From positions 7,628,501-7,692,500 of the forward strand of contig NC_059501.1 of assembly GCF_914767665.1 (NCBI RefSeq): DNA of 64,000 bases, in the 5' to 3' direction. Below are positions 1-10,775 of the stretch, in pieces (the first letter of the stretch is position 1; the number at the start of each line of letters is the position of its first letter). The position numbers and the translations under genes are program-made. This DNA comes from Harmonia axyridis. Its lineage: Eukaryota > Arthropoda > Insecta > Coleoptera > Coccinellidae. A model generated the notes under the pieces. That model worked only from the letters and a program-made list of their open reading frames with translations. It ran no database searches and was not told the origin of the DNA.

Positions 1-470
1 GACTTTTCAACATAATTCAATCGAACAGTTTTCTCTGGAGGCGATCGTAAACTACATATTTTTTGAATTGGTTGATGATTACAAGTCCTAGACATCATTT
101 ATAGTCAGCTTTATTATATTCTTCATCTGATCTCAACGCCCCAGCAATAATCATAAAAGTTACTAGCTGAACTAGTAAAATTTACCTAACAATTAAATTC
201 ACATTTTTCAAATTACCTTAGCCATTAGGAACTTTTCATCTAGAGGTTCGATTAAATATTGATTAATTCACTACTATACTTCATCTACGATTAATTTTTA
301 ATGAACAATTTCTTTTATCGACATTATTAAAATCTGTTAAAATACAATTGATAAACTTCCGTTTACAAGTTGAGATTGACAGTGATAATGCATAGTAAAT
401 CTATTCTTTTGCCAATATTTTGATTTGTATGTGGGAAATAGGCCAATAGAACATTATCAAAAATGCTTTG
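1..470 (-). pseudogene. Crypton-like tyrosine recombinase fragment, cut by window start
   Basis: Read on the minus strand in shifting frames, this stretch gives pieces such as LLAYF, LDEKFL and GALRSDE. They correspond in order to the N-terminal helical domain and the first catalytic-Arg box of the tyrosine-recombinase (phage-integrase-like) transposases of insect Cryptons. The same pieces occur in the same order in the fuller copy at 32390-33215. The C-terminal part with the HxxR box and catalytic Tyr would lie before position 1. Frameshifts and stops make it a dead copy. Assignment rests on remembered family motifs and on the internal match. Confidence 0.6.
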
Positions 471-569
471 TTTTGATGCATTCAAAGTTTCATTATAATT
501 GGATTTCGATATTTCTGGGATCAAGGTAGATAGATGTTGATGAATCTAGGACCAGGTTATTAATCGAAA

Positions 570-687
570 GTAAAGTCTCCTTAAGAAATGAAACAGGTTC
601 CAAAAACCAAATTCAAGGTGAAAAGAAGTATCCTTTAACCTTGAAATTTGTTTCTGGGATACGTTTCATTTCTAAAGGAGACTTTAC
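570..687. repeat. 118-nt imperfect hairpin
   Basis: Arms 570-594 and 663-687 are 25-bp inverted repeats with a single mismatch. Pairing continues inward through about 25 more positions (roughly 18 matches) to a second good stem, CAAGGT against ACCTTG, and a loop of about 17 nt. The size and shape would suit either a microRNA precursor or a tiny foldback MITE. No known mature microRNA was recognised in either arm. Confidence 0.6.
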
Positions 688-1445
688 ATTGGATTATGCA
701 ATTGGCCCTTAGTTGTACAAGTTCTCGAGGCATACCTACGTGTTGCAGATCTTCCTTTCTTCTCCATAAAAGAAACAAATATTAAAGCAATCTGAGAAAT
801 GTTCTTCTGGAAAAATGGAATATGGACTATTAATACCCTGAGTATTTTGCTTTATTATCCTTCGCATTAAAATGCGAAAATTAATCACTATACAGGATTT
901 TCTTAAAATGGCAAAGTTCTTGGAAAATTTTAAGAAAAAAGAGTCCTATAAACATGTTCCCGAAAAAACTTTATCTTCTCGATACAAGGTGTTTCTTGTA
1001 GTCCTAATTTTTTGTGATGATTATAGTTTCATACCATCGGAAAATAACCACCATATCTAATAATTAATTCTTCTTCTTCCATCTATATAAACTACCAGCT
1101 CATATAAGAAAGAAGAAGAAGAATTAATTCATTCATCACAATTTACTAACTCAATTTTCATGATACTTGATAATTTGGATTTCATTGAGAATCTTGAGAG
1201 AATTGTTTGCATTTTTTCTCGAAAGCTGTAGCAGATACGACAAAACCGAAAAGTAATAAAATATTCAATACTAGGTAAAAGTTAATTTTTACATTTTTCA
1301 CAGTACACAAAAAAAAAAGTGGTCACTGTTCCAGTCCATATCTCTGTCGATTTATGATCGAAATTGGCGTATCACATGATGTAAACTCTGAATTGGAATA
1401 TCTATGTCAAATTTCAGTTGAATATCTTTCAAAGTGCAAGTTCTA
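688..1445. other. AT-rich intron, one perfect 18-bp inverted repeat
   Basis: No gene is recognised. Positions 1062-1079 and 1112-1129 form a perfect 18-bp inverted repeat (AATTAATTCTTCTTCTTC and its complement) with a 32-nt spacer. The 62-codon frame at 872-1060 shows nothing to support coding. Confidence 0.5.
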
Positions 1446-1880
1446 CAGGGTGTCCGGGGAATAACTGTACATACTCTTACCAGAGATAGAGTTGGACTAG
1501 CTGATTACTGATTGACTGTGAAAAATTAATTTCTGGATTTCCCTAGAAAGATACAGGGTGATTTTCCAACTTCATGGAAATACTTAGACCATCATAAAAT
1601 CCAAACTTATTGACGAATAGTATTGAAACTTGGGAGATTATTGGTACATGCTAAGGTCGAGTCAGAACGATATCAATTATTTCATTATTCCAGGGCCGGA
1701 CTCATTAATCTTCATTTAAAGTGTTCAGGGTAAAAAAAACACTTTGTATTTCGAATTACAAATAATTGATTCGTTTTTTAGAAAGAAGCTAAATTATGCT
1801 TCAATTTGCGGTATCGCTTAAAGTTGTCACATCAACAATTATTTTTTTATGAATTTTTGAATTTGGATAAAGTTCGAAAA
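1446..1880. repeat. Left terminal inverted repeat of Tc1/mariner element
   Basis: This 435-bp arm matches the reverse complement of 2811-3245 almost throughout. It contains an internal TACAGGGTG-type motif near 1553 as well as at the end. Confidence 0.85.
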
Positions 1881-1949
1881 TTTTAATTTATTTACCTGAA
1901 CAGGATTTGTCATCTTGCGGAGTTCGATTGGAACCTGGCGATAATGTCT

Positions 1950-2606
1950 TAAGACTGAATTTTGCACATTGGATAGCAAATCACAGAGTTGTACAGAACA
2001 ATATTCAGTGATGAGGCTCAATTCACCAGAGACGGTGTGTTCAATATTCATAACTCGCATATTTGGGCCGAAAATAATCCACACAGTATACGACTGAGAA
2101 ATTCACAACATAAATTTTCAGTAAATGTTTGGTGTGCTGTGGTAAACAAACATTTGATTGGGCCTCATTTTTTTGACGGTCGCCTTACAAGTGCGATTTA
2201 TCTAGATTTCTTACAAAATATTTTACCCGGCATGCTACAAGGAATAAATATTAGAGGAATTTATTTCCAACATGATGGAGCTGGACCTCATTCTGGTTTG
2301 GAAATGAGAAGTTACCTCGACAATACCTATCCAAATAGGTGGATAGGTCGAGGAGGACCTATTCCATGACCTCCTCGATCTCCAGATTTCAACCCGCTAG
2401 ATTATTTTTCATGGGGAAAATTGAAGGATATGGTAAATTCTGAAGAAATCCAGTCAAGAGAACAACTGATGAACAGAATTATCAACTGTTGCGATATTTT
2501 AAGAAATAATGGCGATATGATTCGCAAGGCTGTATCCAATTTGAACATTCGGCAAGAGAAATGTATACAAGCTAATGGTTTTCATTTCGAACAACTTCTG
2601 AAATAA
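1950..2606 (+). pseudogene. Tc1/mariner DDE transposase, catalytic half, broken
   Basis: The catalytic core is readable: FSDEAQF (first Asp), FQHDGAGPH (second Asp), then PPRSPDFNPLDY (third Asp), ending at 2606. I count 41 residues between the second Asp and the Asp of PLDY when the interrupting stop is counted as one residue. An in-frame TGA at 2367-2369 falls where related proteins have Trp. A frameshift near 1990 separates the core from an upstream LNFAHWI segment. The N-terminal helix-turn-helix region is absent. It is flanked by matching 435-bp inverted repeats, so its origin as a transposase is secure. It is not functional. Confidence 0.85.
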
Positions 2607-2810
2607 CGTTGACTCTGCAATTCATTCGTTCCTATTTTCGTTTTTATTAGGTACTCTTCAATGTATTTTAGTTTGTTTCATTTGTTATTGTTTCGTTATC
2701 GAATATGCTTATTAAAGCTCTGAACTTTTTTGAAAATTTTTCTACTAATACTTTCGCATTTTATATTCAAACATGAGATTTTCAGTTCTCTTCATGGTGA
2801 AAAATTCAAT

Positions 2811-3245
2811 TTTTCGAACTTTATCCAAATTCAAAAATTCATAAAAAAATAATTGTTGATGTGACAACTTTAAGCGATATCGCAAATTGAAGCATAATTT
2901 AGCTTCTTTCTAAAAAGCGAATCAATTATTTCTAATTCGAAATACAAAGTGTTTTTTTTACCCTGAACACTTTAAATGAAGATTAATGAGTCCGGCCCTG
3001 GAATAATTAAATAATTGATATCGTTCTGACTCGACCTTAGCATGTACCAATAATCTTCTAAGTTTCAATACTATTCGTCAATAAGTTTGGATTTTATGAT
3101 GGTCTAAATATTTCCATGAAGTTGAAAAATCACCCTGTATCTTTCTAGGGAAATCCAGAAATTAATTTTTTACAGTCAATCAGTAATCAGCTAGTCCAAC
3201 TCTATCTCTGGTAAGAGTATGTACAGTTATTCCCCGGACACCCTG
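2811..3245. repeat. Right terminal inverted repeat of Tc1/mariner element
   Basis: Mirror copy of 1446-1880. The outermost bases CCCCGGACACCCTG are followed by a TA target duplication. Confidence 0.85.
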
Positions 3246-3419
3246 TATAACGAAAAAAAAACAAACTTTAACACCTTGTAGGTATTTCTAAAACAAAGTA
3301 TTTGTGGGTTCATGTTTCTAGGACCTTTTCTTTTAGTGCATAATAAAAAATGAAGGGTTGGAATTGACTATAGTTGAGTAATTCATACATGGTAGGCATG
3401 TTCATTGATAAGTCAAGGG

Positions 3420-4080
3420 TAGTTGCTCCGATAGTTCTCCATTCTTGGCTTTGCCACAGCGAAGCCAAGAGAATGTGAATGTAGGTTATAACCTACATGC
3501 CAATTTGGGTGGTAACCCAATTGACACAATAAAAGTCCCCTCAACAAAATCAAAAAAATTAATAACACAATGTAGCCCTAATCGAGAGTTACTTCTAGTC
3601 AGATACAAACATCATCTCGAGCTCCAAGACCTCACCAACCCATAAGGAACCATTGTCATGGTCGCCAACGACCGGATACTCGTTGGAACCACCCCGAGGC
3701 ACCGGCAGGTACCACAAAGCCCCGAGTACGAACTCCTGTTGGTACCAACTCCTGGCGAAGACGATGATGCTGCATTTTTACGACACGAACATAACTAGTG
3801 CAGCAGCAGACAGAGTCTGGACTGCGGCAAGGTCATGAACAATATTCAATGATTCAGGGCGAGCGGTTAATTGAAAGACGAGGACCAGATTGTCTACGAG
3901 GATGATTTGCTGTATTGAATTAGGCATAATCTGGCTTTGGTTCTGTTTGGTCTGTGCCGTGCGGTCGATTGTATGAGATAGATCGATATTGAGTTTGGGG
4001 GAGGTCGTTGTTGGGTTTGTTGAAGGGGTTTGGCTGTTTCTGGTTTTTTGAGGAAAGCCAAGTTGTTTTATCCATCTTCA
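3420..4080. other. Less AT-rich intronic island with three adjacent hairpins
   Basis: Base composition is richer in G+C than the flanks. Three inverted repeats follow one another at about 3449-3528: a CTTGGCTT/AAGCCAAG stem, the perfect 16-bp palindrome GTAGGTTATAACCTAC, and a CAATTTGGGT/ACCCAATTG stem. Short open frames (3445-3645, 3653-3838, and a 46-codon frame from 3658) resemble no family I know. It could be an enhancer, a non-coding RNA or old mobile DNA. Confidence 0.35.
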
Positions 4081-4199
4081 TTTGTGGATTTGGTGAGGTA
4101 TAGCATATTTTTTCAAAATGTTTTATTTTCCTGATGATAGGTCACTGTGTCTGGTGTACTGATTCCGAACTACGTTAGGAGCTATTTCAGCGGAAAATA

Positions 4200-4840
4200 T
4201 AGGATTTTTGGGTCGATATGTGACAGTAGATTGAACATGGATTCATCACTGCACTCCCGAATCGAAGACATCATCAGCTGAGTGGACCTCTTATGGTGAA
4301 TGCCGTCCAAAGCTTCCAAAATCCAAAACATCAACTGACAACGTTATGGCATCCATAGAGTGGCGTGCATGGTATATCGTTCATTGACTATCTTGACAAA
4401 GCTAAAACCGTCAACAGTGGATATTGCATAATATTATTCCATGATTGAGAGTCTAAATGAAGAAAAACATCTTCAATGCAAAAGAAAAAAATTTTTGCAC
4501 CCTGTTACGAATCGATGAAAACATGTTCAAATTGAAGGAATTGGGCTTCCTACTGCAACTAGCTTGAGCTTAGTCTCCAGATCTGGTGTCAAGTGATTAC
4601 TGGCTGTTTGGATAACTCAGAGAAATTCAGCTTTAATGAAGAACTGATTGTAGAGGTTGGAGCCAATGTCGAAAGCATATACGAATCTTACGAAAGTAAG
4701 GGTATTGGAGATAGACCAGCGCTGCAGTACATGTACTTTCTCATGAAGGTGGCTGTCGAAGATTAAATCGAGTTTTTAAAAGAAATATGTTTGTACTGGT
4801 TGAACCCAGAATTTATTGAGTGAAATATACCTATTATAAT
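4200..4840 (+). pseudogene. Mariner transposase fossil
   Basis: From about 4236 the + strand reads WIHHCTPESKTSSAEWTS followed by NVMASIEW, the typical mariner catalytic-core block (WIHHYTPE... and KVMA...). Further on come a degraded LVSSDYWLFG (the SDY Asp motif) and a C-terminal tail ending near 4840. Several stops and frameshifts interrupt it. It belongs to the irritans-like mariners also represented at 22700, 34000, 37150, 38885 and 51445. It is old and inactive. Confidence 0.7.
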
Positions 4841-5680
4841 ATTTAAATATTTTAATAATATAATACTTTTTATACAATGTTTTTACCACAAAGACCTCAA
4901 ATCATTGTGCAATTATTTATGTGTTTTTTTATTAGTGGATTTGTATAGGAACAAATATCATCGATTGTTTGATTGACTCGGTCTTTAATTGATGGAAACA
5001 ATTGAAAATTAAATGACGGTTATTCCTTTTTTTTGAGCGCTTGTTTACTGAACAGATCATTTCTTCACATTGTCTGTATTTTTCGAATACGAATAGGATA
5101 ACTGCCAGAGGGAAAAATATAGAAAATTTGAAATTTTCAGATTTCAGAGTAGATTTGGATTTAGAATTCCGCGGTTGAATTCGTTAACGGGCAAAACCTG
5201 AATAGGGGTTCCGTAAATATGGCCGTTAGAAATATTGGTTCTCTGTAGAATTCGAAACTCCTTATCCGATAAATAAAGAAATCTGAATATAAATTGAATG
5301 TAAAATAACAACCTATATGTAAACAGTTGTGTGAACTCTAAGAGCGTGATTGGCTAATGAATGAAGGAGCACACTTAATTTTGGCGTAGAAACAATGAAT
5401 TGAAATCGATGAAAAATTACAAAAGTTCTTGGAAAACGAACTTCAGTAAAATTTTAGGTGGCCAATTTTTTTGCCGGTGTACCTATACATATGTATAGTA
5501 GTGAAGATTTTGAATCTCTTTCAGATTAAAATTACTCTACCCTTACTCTTGTTCAATTGCCTTCACTGCGTTACAGTTTAAATCATTTTTCATACATTTC
5601 AGTTCGCTCAATTAGTTCCTTAGAATACGTATTACTAAGGGTCGAAAATATAATAATATTAAGTGCAACCGAAAGCTCAA
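4841..5680. other. AT-rich intron, nothing recognised
   Basis: No coding frame, RNA gene or repeat end is seen. Confidence 0.4.
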
Positions 5681-5683
5681 ATA

Positions 5684-5830
5684 TAATCCTTTTAACTCGA
5701 GAAGGTAGTAAAGAATACATTTACAGTAAGTACTTGTGACATACTGTAAAATGTGAAACCTATGCTCATAATTTTGAATTTATTGCTGATACTGGTAGCA
5801 ACAGCTTCTGTCTGTCAAAATTATGAATGG
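5684..5830 (+). repeat. Short dispersed repeat, copy A
   Basis: Starts AATCCTTTTAACTCG and includes CATGCTCATAA-like, GGTAGCA and CTGTCTGTCAAAATTAT blocks in the same order as 6684-6820. A third, more diverged copy is at 9818-9955. No ends or coding are evident; it is probably a small MITE or SINE-like repeat. Confidence 0.55.
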
Positions 5831-6181
5831 GTGTAATTTGACTTGGGACCGAAAAAAATATTGAAAAAATTTCCTTATTTCAATCTGAACATCCTCTAAA
5901 TATCGAGTCATAGGATGGACAAACGAAACCTCTACGAATTTGGTGAAACTCGCTTATTTTCCTTGAAATCCGAGAAAAACCATACAACTTATACGGCACC
6001 TTTTCGGACAACATTTCTTTTTTTTTTTTCATTAATCGTCTCGATTAGAATTCGATTTCTTGAATTCACAAAATATTCACCATTTTTCGAGAATGGAGCT
6101 GTTTTAATGAAAACCAGTAAATTCCACCCAATGGTACATTGAATCAATATAAAAAATTTGTAGAGTCTTTGTTTGATAATA

Positions 6182-6263
6182 TACAGGGTACTCAATTTGA
6201 ACTAGGGAAAATTCTGCGTATTTTTATTTACACAATTTAGTGAGTTATTTTTCATACCCTGTA
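6182..6263. repeat. Miniature repeat with TACAGGGTA ends
   Basis: TACAGGGTA at 6182 and TACCCTGTA ending at 6263 are inverted ends of an 82-bp unit. It resembles the termini of several larger elements in this window. Confidence 0.45.
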
Positions 6264-6683
6264 TACCACAGGCCCATTTCAGATATATTATTCGAGAATG
6301 TAACTCATGTTTAACCAAAAATAAGTTCCAATACCACCATTTTGTAATTTGAATTATTCCCAGTGACCAATATTAAAATAAACCTGTTATGTTAGATATC
6401 TCAAGAACCGACAATAATTTTAAAGTGAAGATTGTATTGAATCTTATTTTTTATGTAGAAGCCCAAAAAGTGAACCTCGCTGTACGACCAAAGTAGTAAG
6501 GAACCTCCAAAAAAATTAGATCTATATTACTTCCACAACTAAAGATATGGACTACAGTGGCACTATTACAGAGCCCTTTATTTGTTGTATTTATGCTTCA
6601 TTGGATGCTGTATTCTGCAATTCTAGTATTACCAGAAGGTAAAACCATAATACCTACTATCAAGTACAAGAACACAAAAGTAC

Positions 6684-6820
6684 AAATAATCCTTTTAACT
6701 CGGTAGTAAAATAAATTCAACGTTTACCTCAAAAGTGTGAAAAGCTTGTCCATGCTCATAAATTTAACGTTTATTGCACCGGTAGCAGCTACTGTCTGTC
6801 AAAATTATTTATGAATAGAC
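6684..6820 (+). repeat. Short dispersed repeat, copy B
   Basis: Shares the AATCCTTTTAACTCG start and CTGTCTGTCAAAATTAT end with copy A at 5684-5830. Confidence 0.55.
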
Positions 6821-8291
6821 AAATATTTGTCTCATAAACATCAAGCCATTTTGACAAACTAAATACGAGTATTGAAAAAAAGTACAACCTTTTTGAAGTC
6901 TCGGAGAAACCGCCGTACTAAGAGATGGAAAGAAAAGAGAATGTTGATAAACAAGAAGCCATTTCCTGTCCAAATGTGGCCATTTTGCTGGTTCAAAATT
7001 AGCAATAAATTGGATAATTTCAGATATTATTTCACGTTTTTGTTGAATTCGGTTCTCATTTCAATGTCTCTCACACTTTTCAAAGAACTGATTTTTCTAT
7101 TTTTGGGGAAATCGTGGGAATGTTATTAGAAGTGTAAACTTTTAGCTTGAGTGATTACAGTGTCATCGATCATCAGAGCAGAACTCTGCTTACCTGATTA
7201 CTTAAATGTTAACATAAATTCCGTGAGAAAATCATTCCCATTGTTTAAAGTCAATGGTATGGTACTAACTTTCTTCCTCAGAAATTAGGTATAGCTCCTT
7301 TTGTTAGCTAATCAGATTAATCAATAAGACAGTGAATTATATTTTTCTTTCAATCTTCTCATTCTTATTTTTTGTTTTCGCCATTTCAAAAATTCCTTAG
7401 GTATGTATGTATGTAGTGAACCTCAATTTCACCCTCTCAATCAACATATTTAGCAACAGCATCTATTAATTTCATTATAATTCCTTCATTATTTCTTCAG
7501 TCATAACTTATTCTTATTCTAAATATTATTGATTTGATATAGAGGCATTTCGTGAATATGTGGCTGTTCGGAATGTTGTTTTACTGATAATACAAAAATT
7601 ACCATTTCGATCAGAATAAAATGTTGTATAGAGAATATCAAATTATGCACCGATTCGTATAATCGAAATATAATGTCTATGCTCGAGTTGGTATTCGTTA
7701 CAATTATATAACGAATAATTTCAATAACTATAGCCGAAGCACTGCATTTTGATAATCCAATGACATTTCACTGAGCTTGACTTATATTTTTTGGCGAACG
7801 TCCAAGACTGTTACTATTGAAATGATCCCAATATGGCAGGAGGCGAAACACCAAAACGATTATACCACGTCGTCAAGGATATAGCCACTTATCAACACAA
7901 CGTAACTATGGGAAATTTGCGGATTCTACTGGTTCCTCAAAACATGAGTTATATAATCGGCATAAGTTTTTCATTAAAATCCATTGAAGCGTTCGAAGGT
8001 TATCGCAGAAAATGTATGATTAAAATGCAGTCTTCGGATGGCTTTGATTCGAAGAGGACAAATAGGTATTTGGGAACTTTTTTCTTAATTTGATGAGTAC
8101 TACCTATCATCTCCTGAAGTTTTGCCTCACAATTAGGAAACACCCGATCAGAGTTGTTTGAAATTGAGATATAGATACTTGAATAATATGTAAAAAGTCA
8201 ATCGATTGCTCATGCTGCTTTTCTAATTATCATCTCCAAGGTCTGCAGGAATGACCAAGCGCTCATAATCTCCTGACGTCAAATGAGTAGT
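6821..8291. other. AT-rich intron, nothing recognised
   Basis: Open frames at 6872-7129 and 7833-8093 show no domain, no splice context and no known similarity. I regard them as chance. Confidence 0.4.
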
Positions 8292-8510
8292 AGGTACTGA
8301 TATTATATCTAATAGTTTTATTGAAAATTTCATTAATTGGGCTGGGTTCTAGTCATTATAACGAAATTTTTAATTTAATTTAATTGGCGCCCAACGTGGG
8401 GCACCAATTGAGATGATATCTAATATGATAGTTATATTGAAAATTTGAGTGACTAGAACCCAGCCCAAATTCATAAAATTTTCAATATAACTACTAGATA
8501 TCATATCAGA
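8292..8510. repeat. Inverted LTR scrap around a tRNA-Lys-type primer-binding site
   Basis: An inverted repeat (GGGCTGGGTTCTAGTCA near 8339 and its complement near 8450-8466) flanks TGGCGCCCAACGTGGGGC at 8385-8402. That 18-mer is a classic primer-binding site for tRNA-Lys, used by gypsy-type retrotransposons and some retroviruses. A second inverted repeat pairs about 8414-8445 with 8470-8504. It looks like head-to-head LTR ends with no internal coding region left. Confidence 0.6.
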
Positions 8511-9817
8511 ACTTTGCTCAAATTTATTTTTCCTCCAAGTCAATCTTTCTATCTTTCAATCCCAAAAAATGCGCGTATCAAACCACGACATACCCCAATC
8601 ACCTCTCCAAAACGATCCATCATCCTTCAATATCTCGGACCTAGTTGATGGCTCAAAACCCACATAAAAAGTGCGAATATCAGGACCGGCCAGAGGCCGA
8701 GCAGTTCGATTCTATTATTAGAAACCATAGTCGGCGTGGATTAACAACGAAGTGGAACTATTTTAATTGGCTGGAAACGAGATGATGGCGACGGTGGTCT
8801 GGGTTTCGAAGCTATAATTACGGTTCTTCAGGAACAGCTGTTTCCTACCTGATGCATGGGGCGGCGGCTCATGAATGGGATTCGTGGTCGAGATGCCCCC
8901 TCGATGATTTATCGAAAGATTCGTTTTCGATGGGGTGTTCGCAGGATGATGGTGGATTGTTTCTGGAGTTTTTATATATATGAAGATGTGACTTGGTATT
9001 CACATCTCTAAGATGAAGTGATTACATCTCGGTCGCTCAAGATGACATACTACCAGAGATTCACGGCTTGTAAATTCTATGGTCAAGCGTCATTTGGATT
9101 GCTGAAAGTAACTCATTTTATTTGAACATTCCGCCAGTTAACACAGTGGTCAAATATTACACGTAAATTGTACGTCAAGCGTCATTTCAATTTTCTGAAA
9201 CGCATTTAATTTTCATCTTCAAGTTGAAAGTTCCAGATAACATAGATTAGTTAATGATACACTGTACAACATTTCAGGAATCCAAATGGATTTGACATCG
9301 CCATCAAGTTGAATCCTGTATTAGTAAAACAAAGATTTGATCAGTCTTTCAGAAACCAGGGATTAGTATACATAAGAACCAAAAATGTCAAGTATTCCAA
9401 ACTGGAAACACAAATTTAATCACTATAAAACAACAAAATATAATGGCCAACAATATTCGTCTTGAAATATCTATGGTTCTGACTATATGAAATCAACTCG
9501 AAATTTAAGACTGTGCTTGAAAATGTTACCTCATATTATCACCCATCTTGTTAATTTTCATTTTGATAGTTATCTTGAATCTACGTGGTCAATATTAAAT
9601 TTTGTAAGGGGCTTAAATTTGTCATTCTAAATCCAAATACCATTTCTTTTCGATTAAAAATGCAGCCCTAACATAATATTGATCAGTCATGTTTACGGGA
9701 CTTTTAAATGCAGTCTTTTATTTTTTCTTCACATAATTCATGAGACTGCTGGTTGTACAGAATTTCACAAGAATTAGTCACATCATAGGTTGTAAATAAC
9801 ATATTACTAGTCTCAGA
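8511..9817. other. Intron with a less AT-rich island at 8570-8960
   Basis: The stretch 8570-8960 is richer in G+C and lacks recognisable repeats or open frames. Its setting in the Dfd intron makes it an enhancer candidate only. The rest is featureless. Confidence 0.3.
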
Positions 9818-9955
9818 CTACTTAATCCTTTTAACTCAAAAAAGAAGGCTAATTTTGAATATGAACTGTGAGAAATGTAAACATACCAAAGTGTCAAGGC
9901 CATAAATTTTGCATTACTTGTATAAATACCGATAGGGTAGCTACTGTTTATTATT
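9818..9955 (+). repeat. Short dispersed repeat, copy C
   Basis: AATCCTTTTAACTC, GCCATAAATTTT and GGTAGCTACTGT blocks align in order with copies A and B, more diverged. Confidence 0.45.
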
Positions 9956-10149
9956 TCTTCTTCTTTAAAGAATTTTCGGAACAAATTGGATTACAAGGGT
10001 AGGTTCACATCATTTTAGAAACAAGAGCTATTAACAGAATGTGAGTTAGTCAATGCTAACCCCGAAAAAAAAAGAATTGAGATCAATAAAATAAAGACTA
10101 TCAGAATAATTCAAAAATTACAATCTAATAGGTATAGCATTATCATGAA

Positions 10150-10775
10150 TAGTTATTTATGCAACAAGTGCAAAAAGTGAATTGAAGTGTTTCACGTCGA
10201 GTGCAATAAACAATTTTTGCACGAGTTGCATACAACATTTTTTCTACGTTCATGCAAAAAGCAAAAAATGATTTATTGAGGTGCGGCACTAGGTGTAGGA
10301 AAATGAAAAGCGCAACTTGAATACTTTATTATTAATATCGATTTGCATTGAAACTGGAACTAATACTATACGAACAATTTAACTCAAACTTTATTTTTAC
10401 CCTCAATGTTGAAAGTGAATGAACAATTGGTGCAATTTTCAATATGAATATTTCGTAGTGAAGTACTTTTTAAATCCACTTCTTGATTTGTTACTGCTGT
10501 AAACGTACTAGTACTTGGTAACTGTATATCATTATTTCCTTCAGGCTGAAATATTTGTTTTGCAACACTGAGTTTGTTTGCATGTGATTCCTCTACGTAT
10601 CCCTCCGCTACTGTCGACGATTTCCATCAGCACGTTGAAGTAGAATGACAGATGAGTGCAATAAAAACTTTATTGCACTAGTGCAATAAAGAACTTCTTT
10701 TTCCACTAAATATAGTTCAATAAAGTTTTGCTTTTTGCATGAATGTAGAAAAATGAATTTTATTTAATCAATAAA
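10150..10775. repeat. Foldback/MITE with GTGCAATAAA repeats
   Basis: Left end contains TTTTTCTACGTTCATGCAAA (near 10237) and the right end its near-complement (near 10736-10760), so the ends are inverted. Within the right part, 10669-10690 is a perfect 22-bp palindrome built on TTTATTGCAC. GTGCAATAAA also occurs near 10200. No transposase is present. Confidence 0.55.

Larger units (their letters stand above)
1446..3245 (+). mobile_element. Tc1/mariner-type transposon with 435-bp terminal inverted repeats
   Basis: The element begins CAGGGTGTCCGGGG and ends with its exact complement, flanked by TA on both sides (1444-1445 and 3246-3247), the target duplication typical of Tc1/mariner. Left arm 1446-1880 and right arm 2811-3245 are both about 435 bp and nearly identical apart from scattered substitutions. 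The arms enclose a decayed transposase. The N-terminal DNA-binding half of the transposase is missing, so this is an internally deleted, non-autonomous copy. It sits inside the Dfd intron. Confidence 0.85.

Noticed and set aside
7833..8093. 86-codon frame starting MAGGETPKRLYH
   Set aside because: No recognisable domain, and the second half has AT-rich composition; likely chance.
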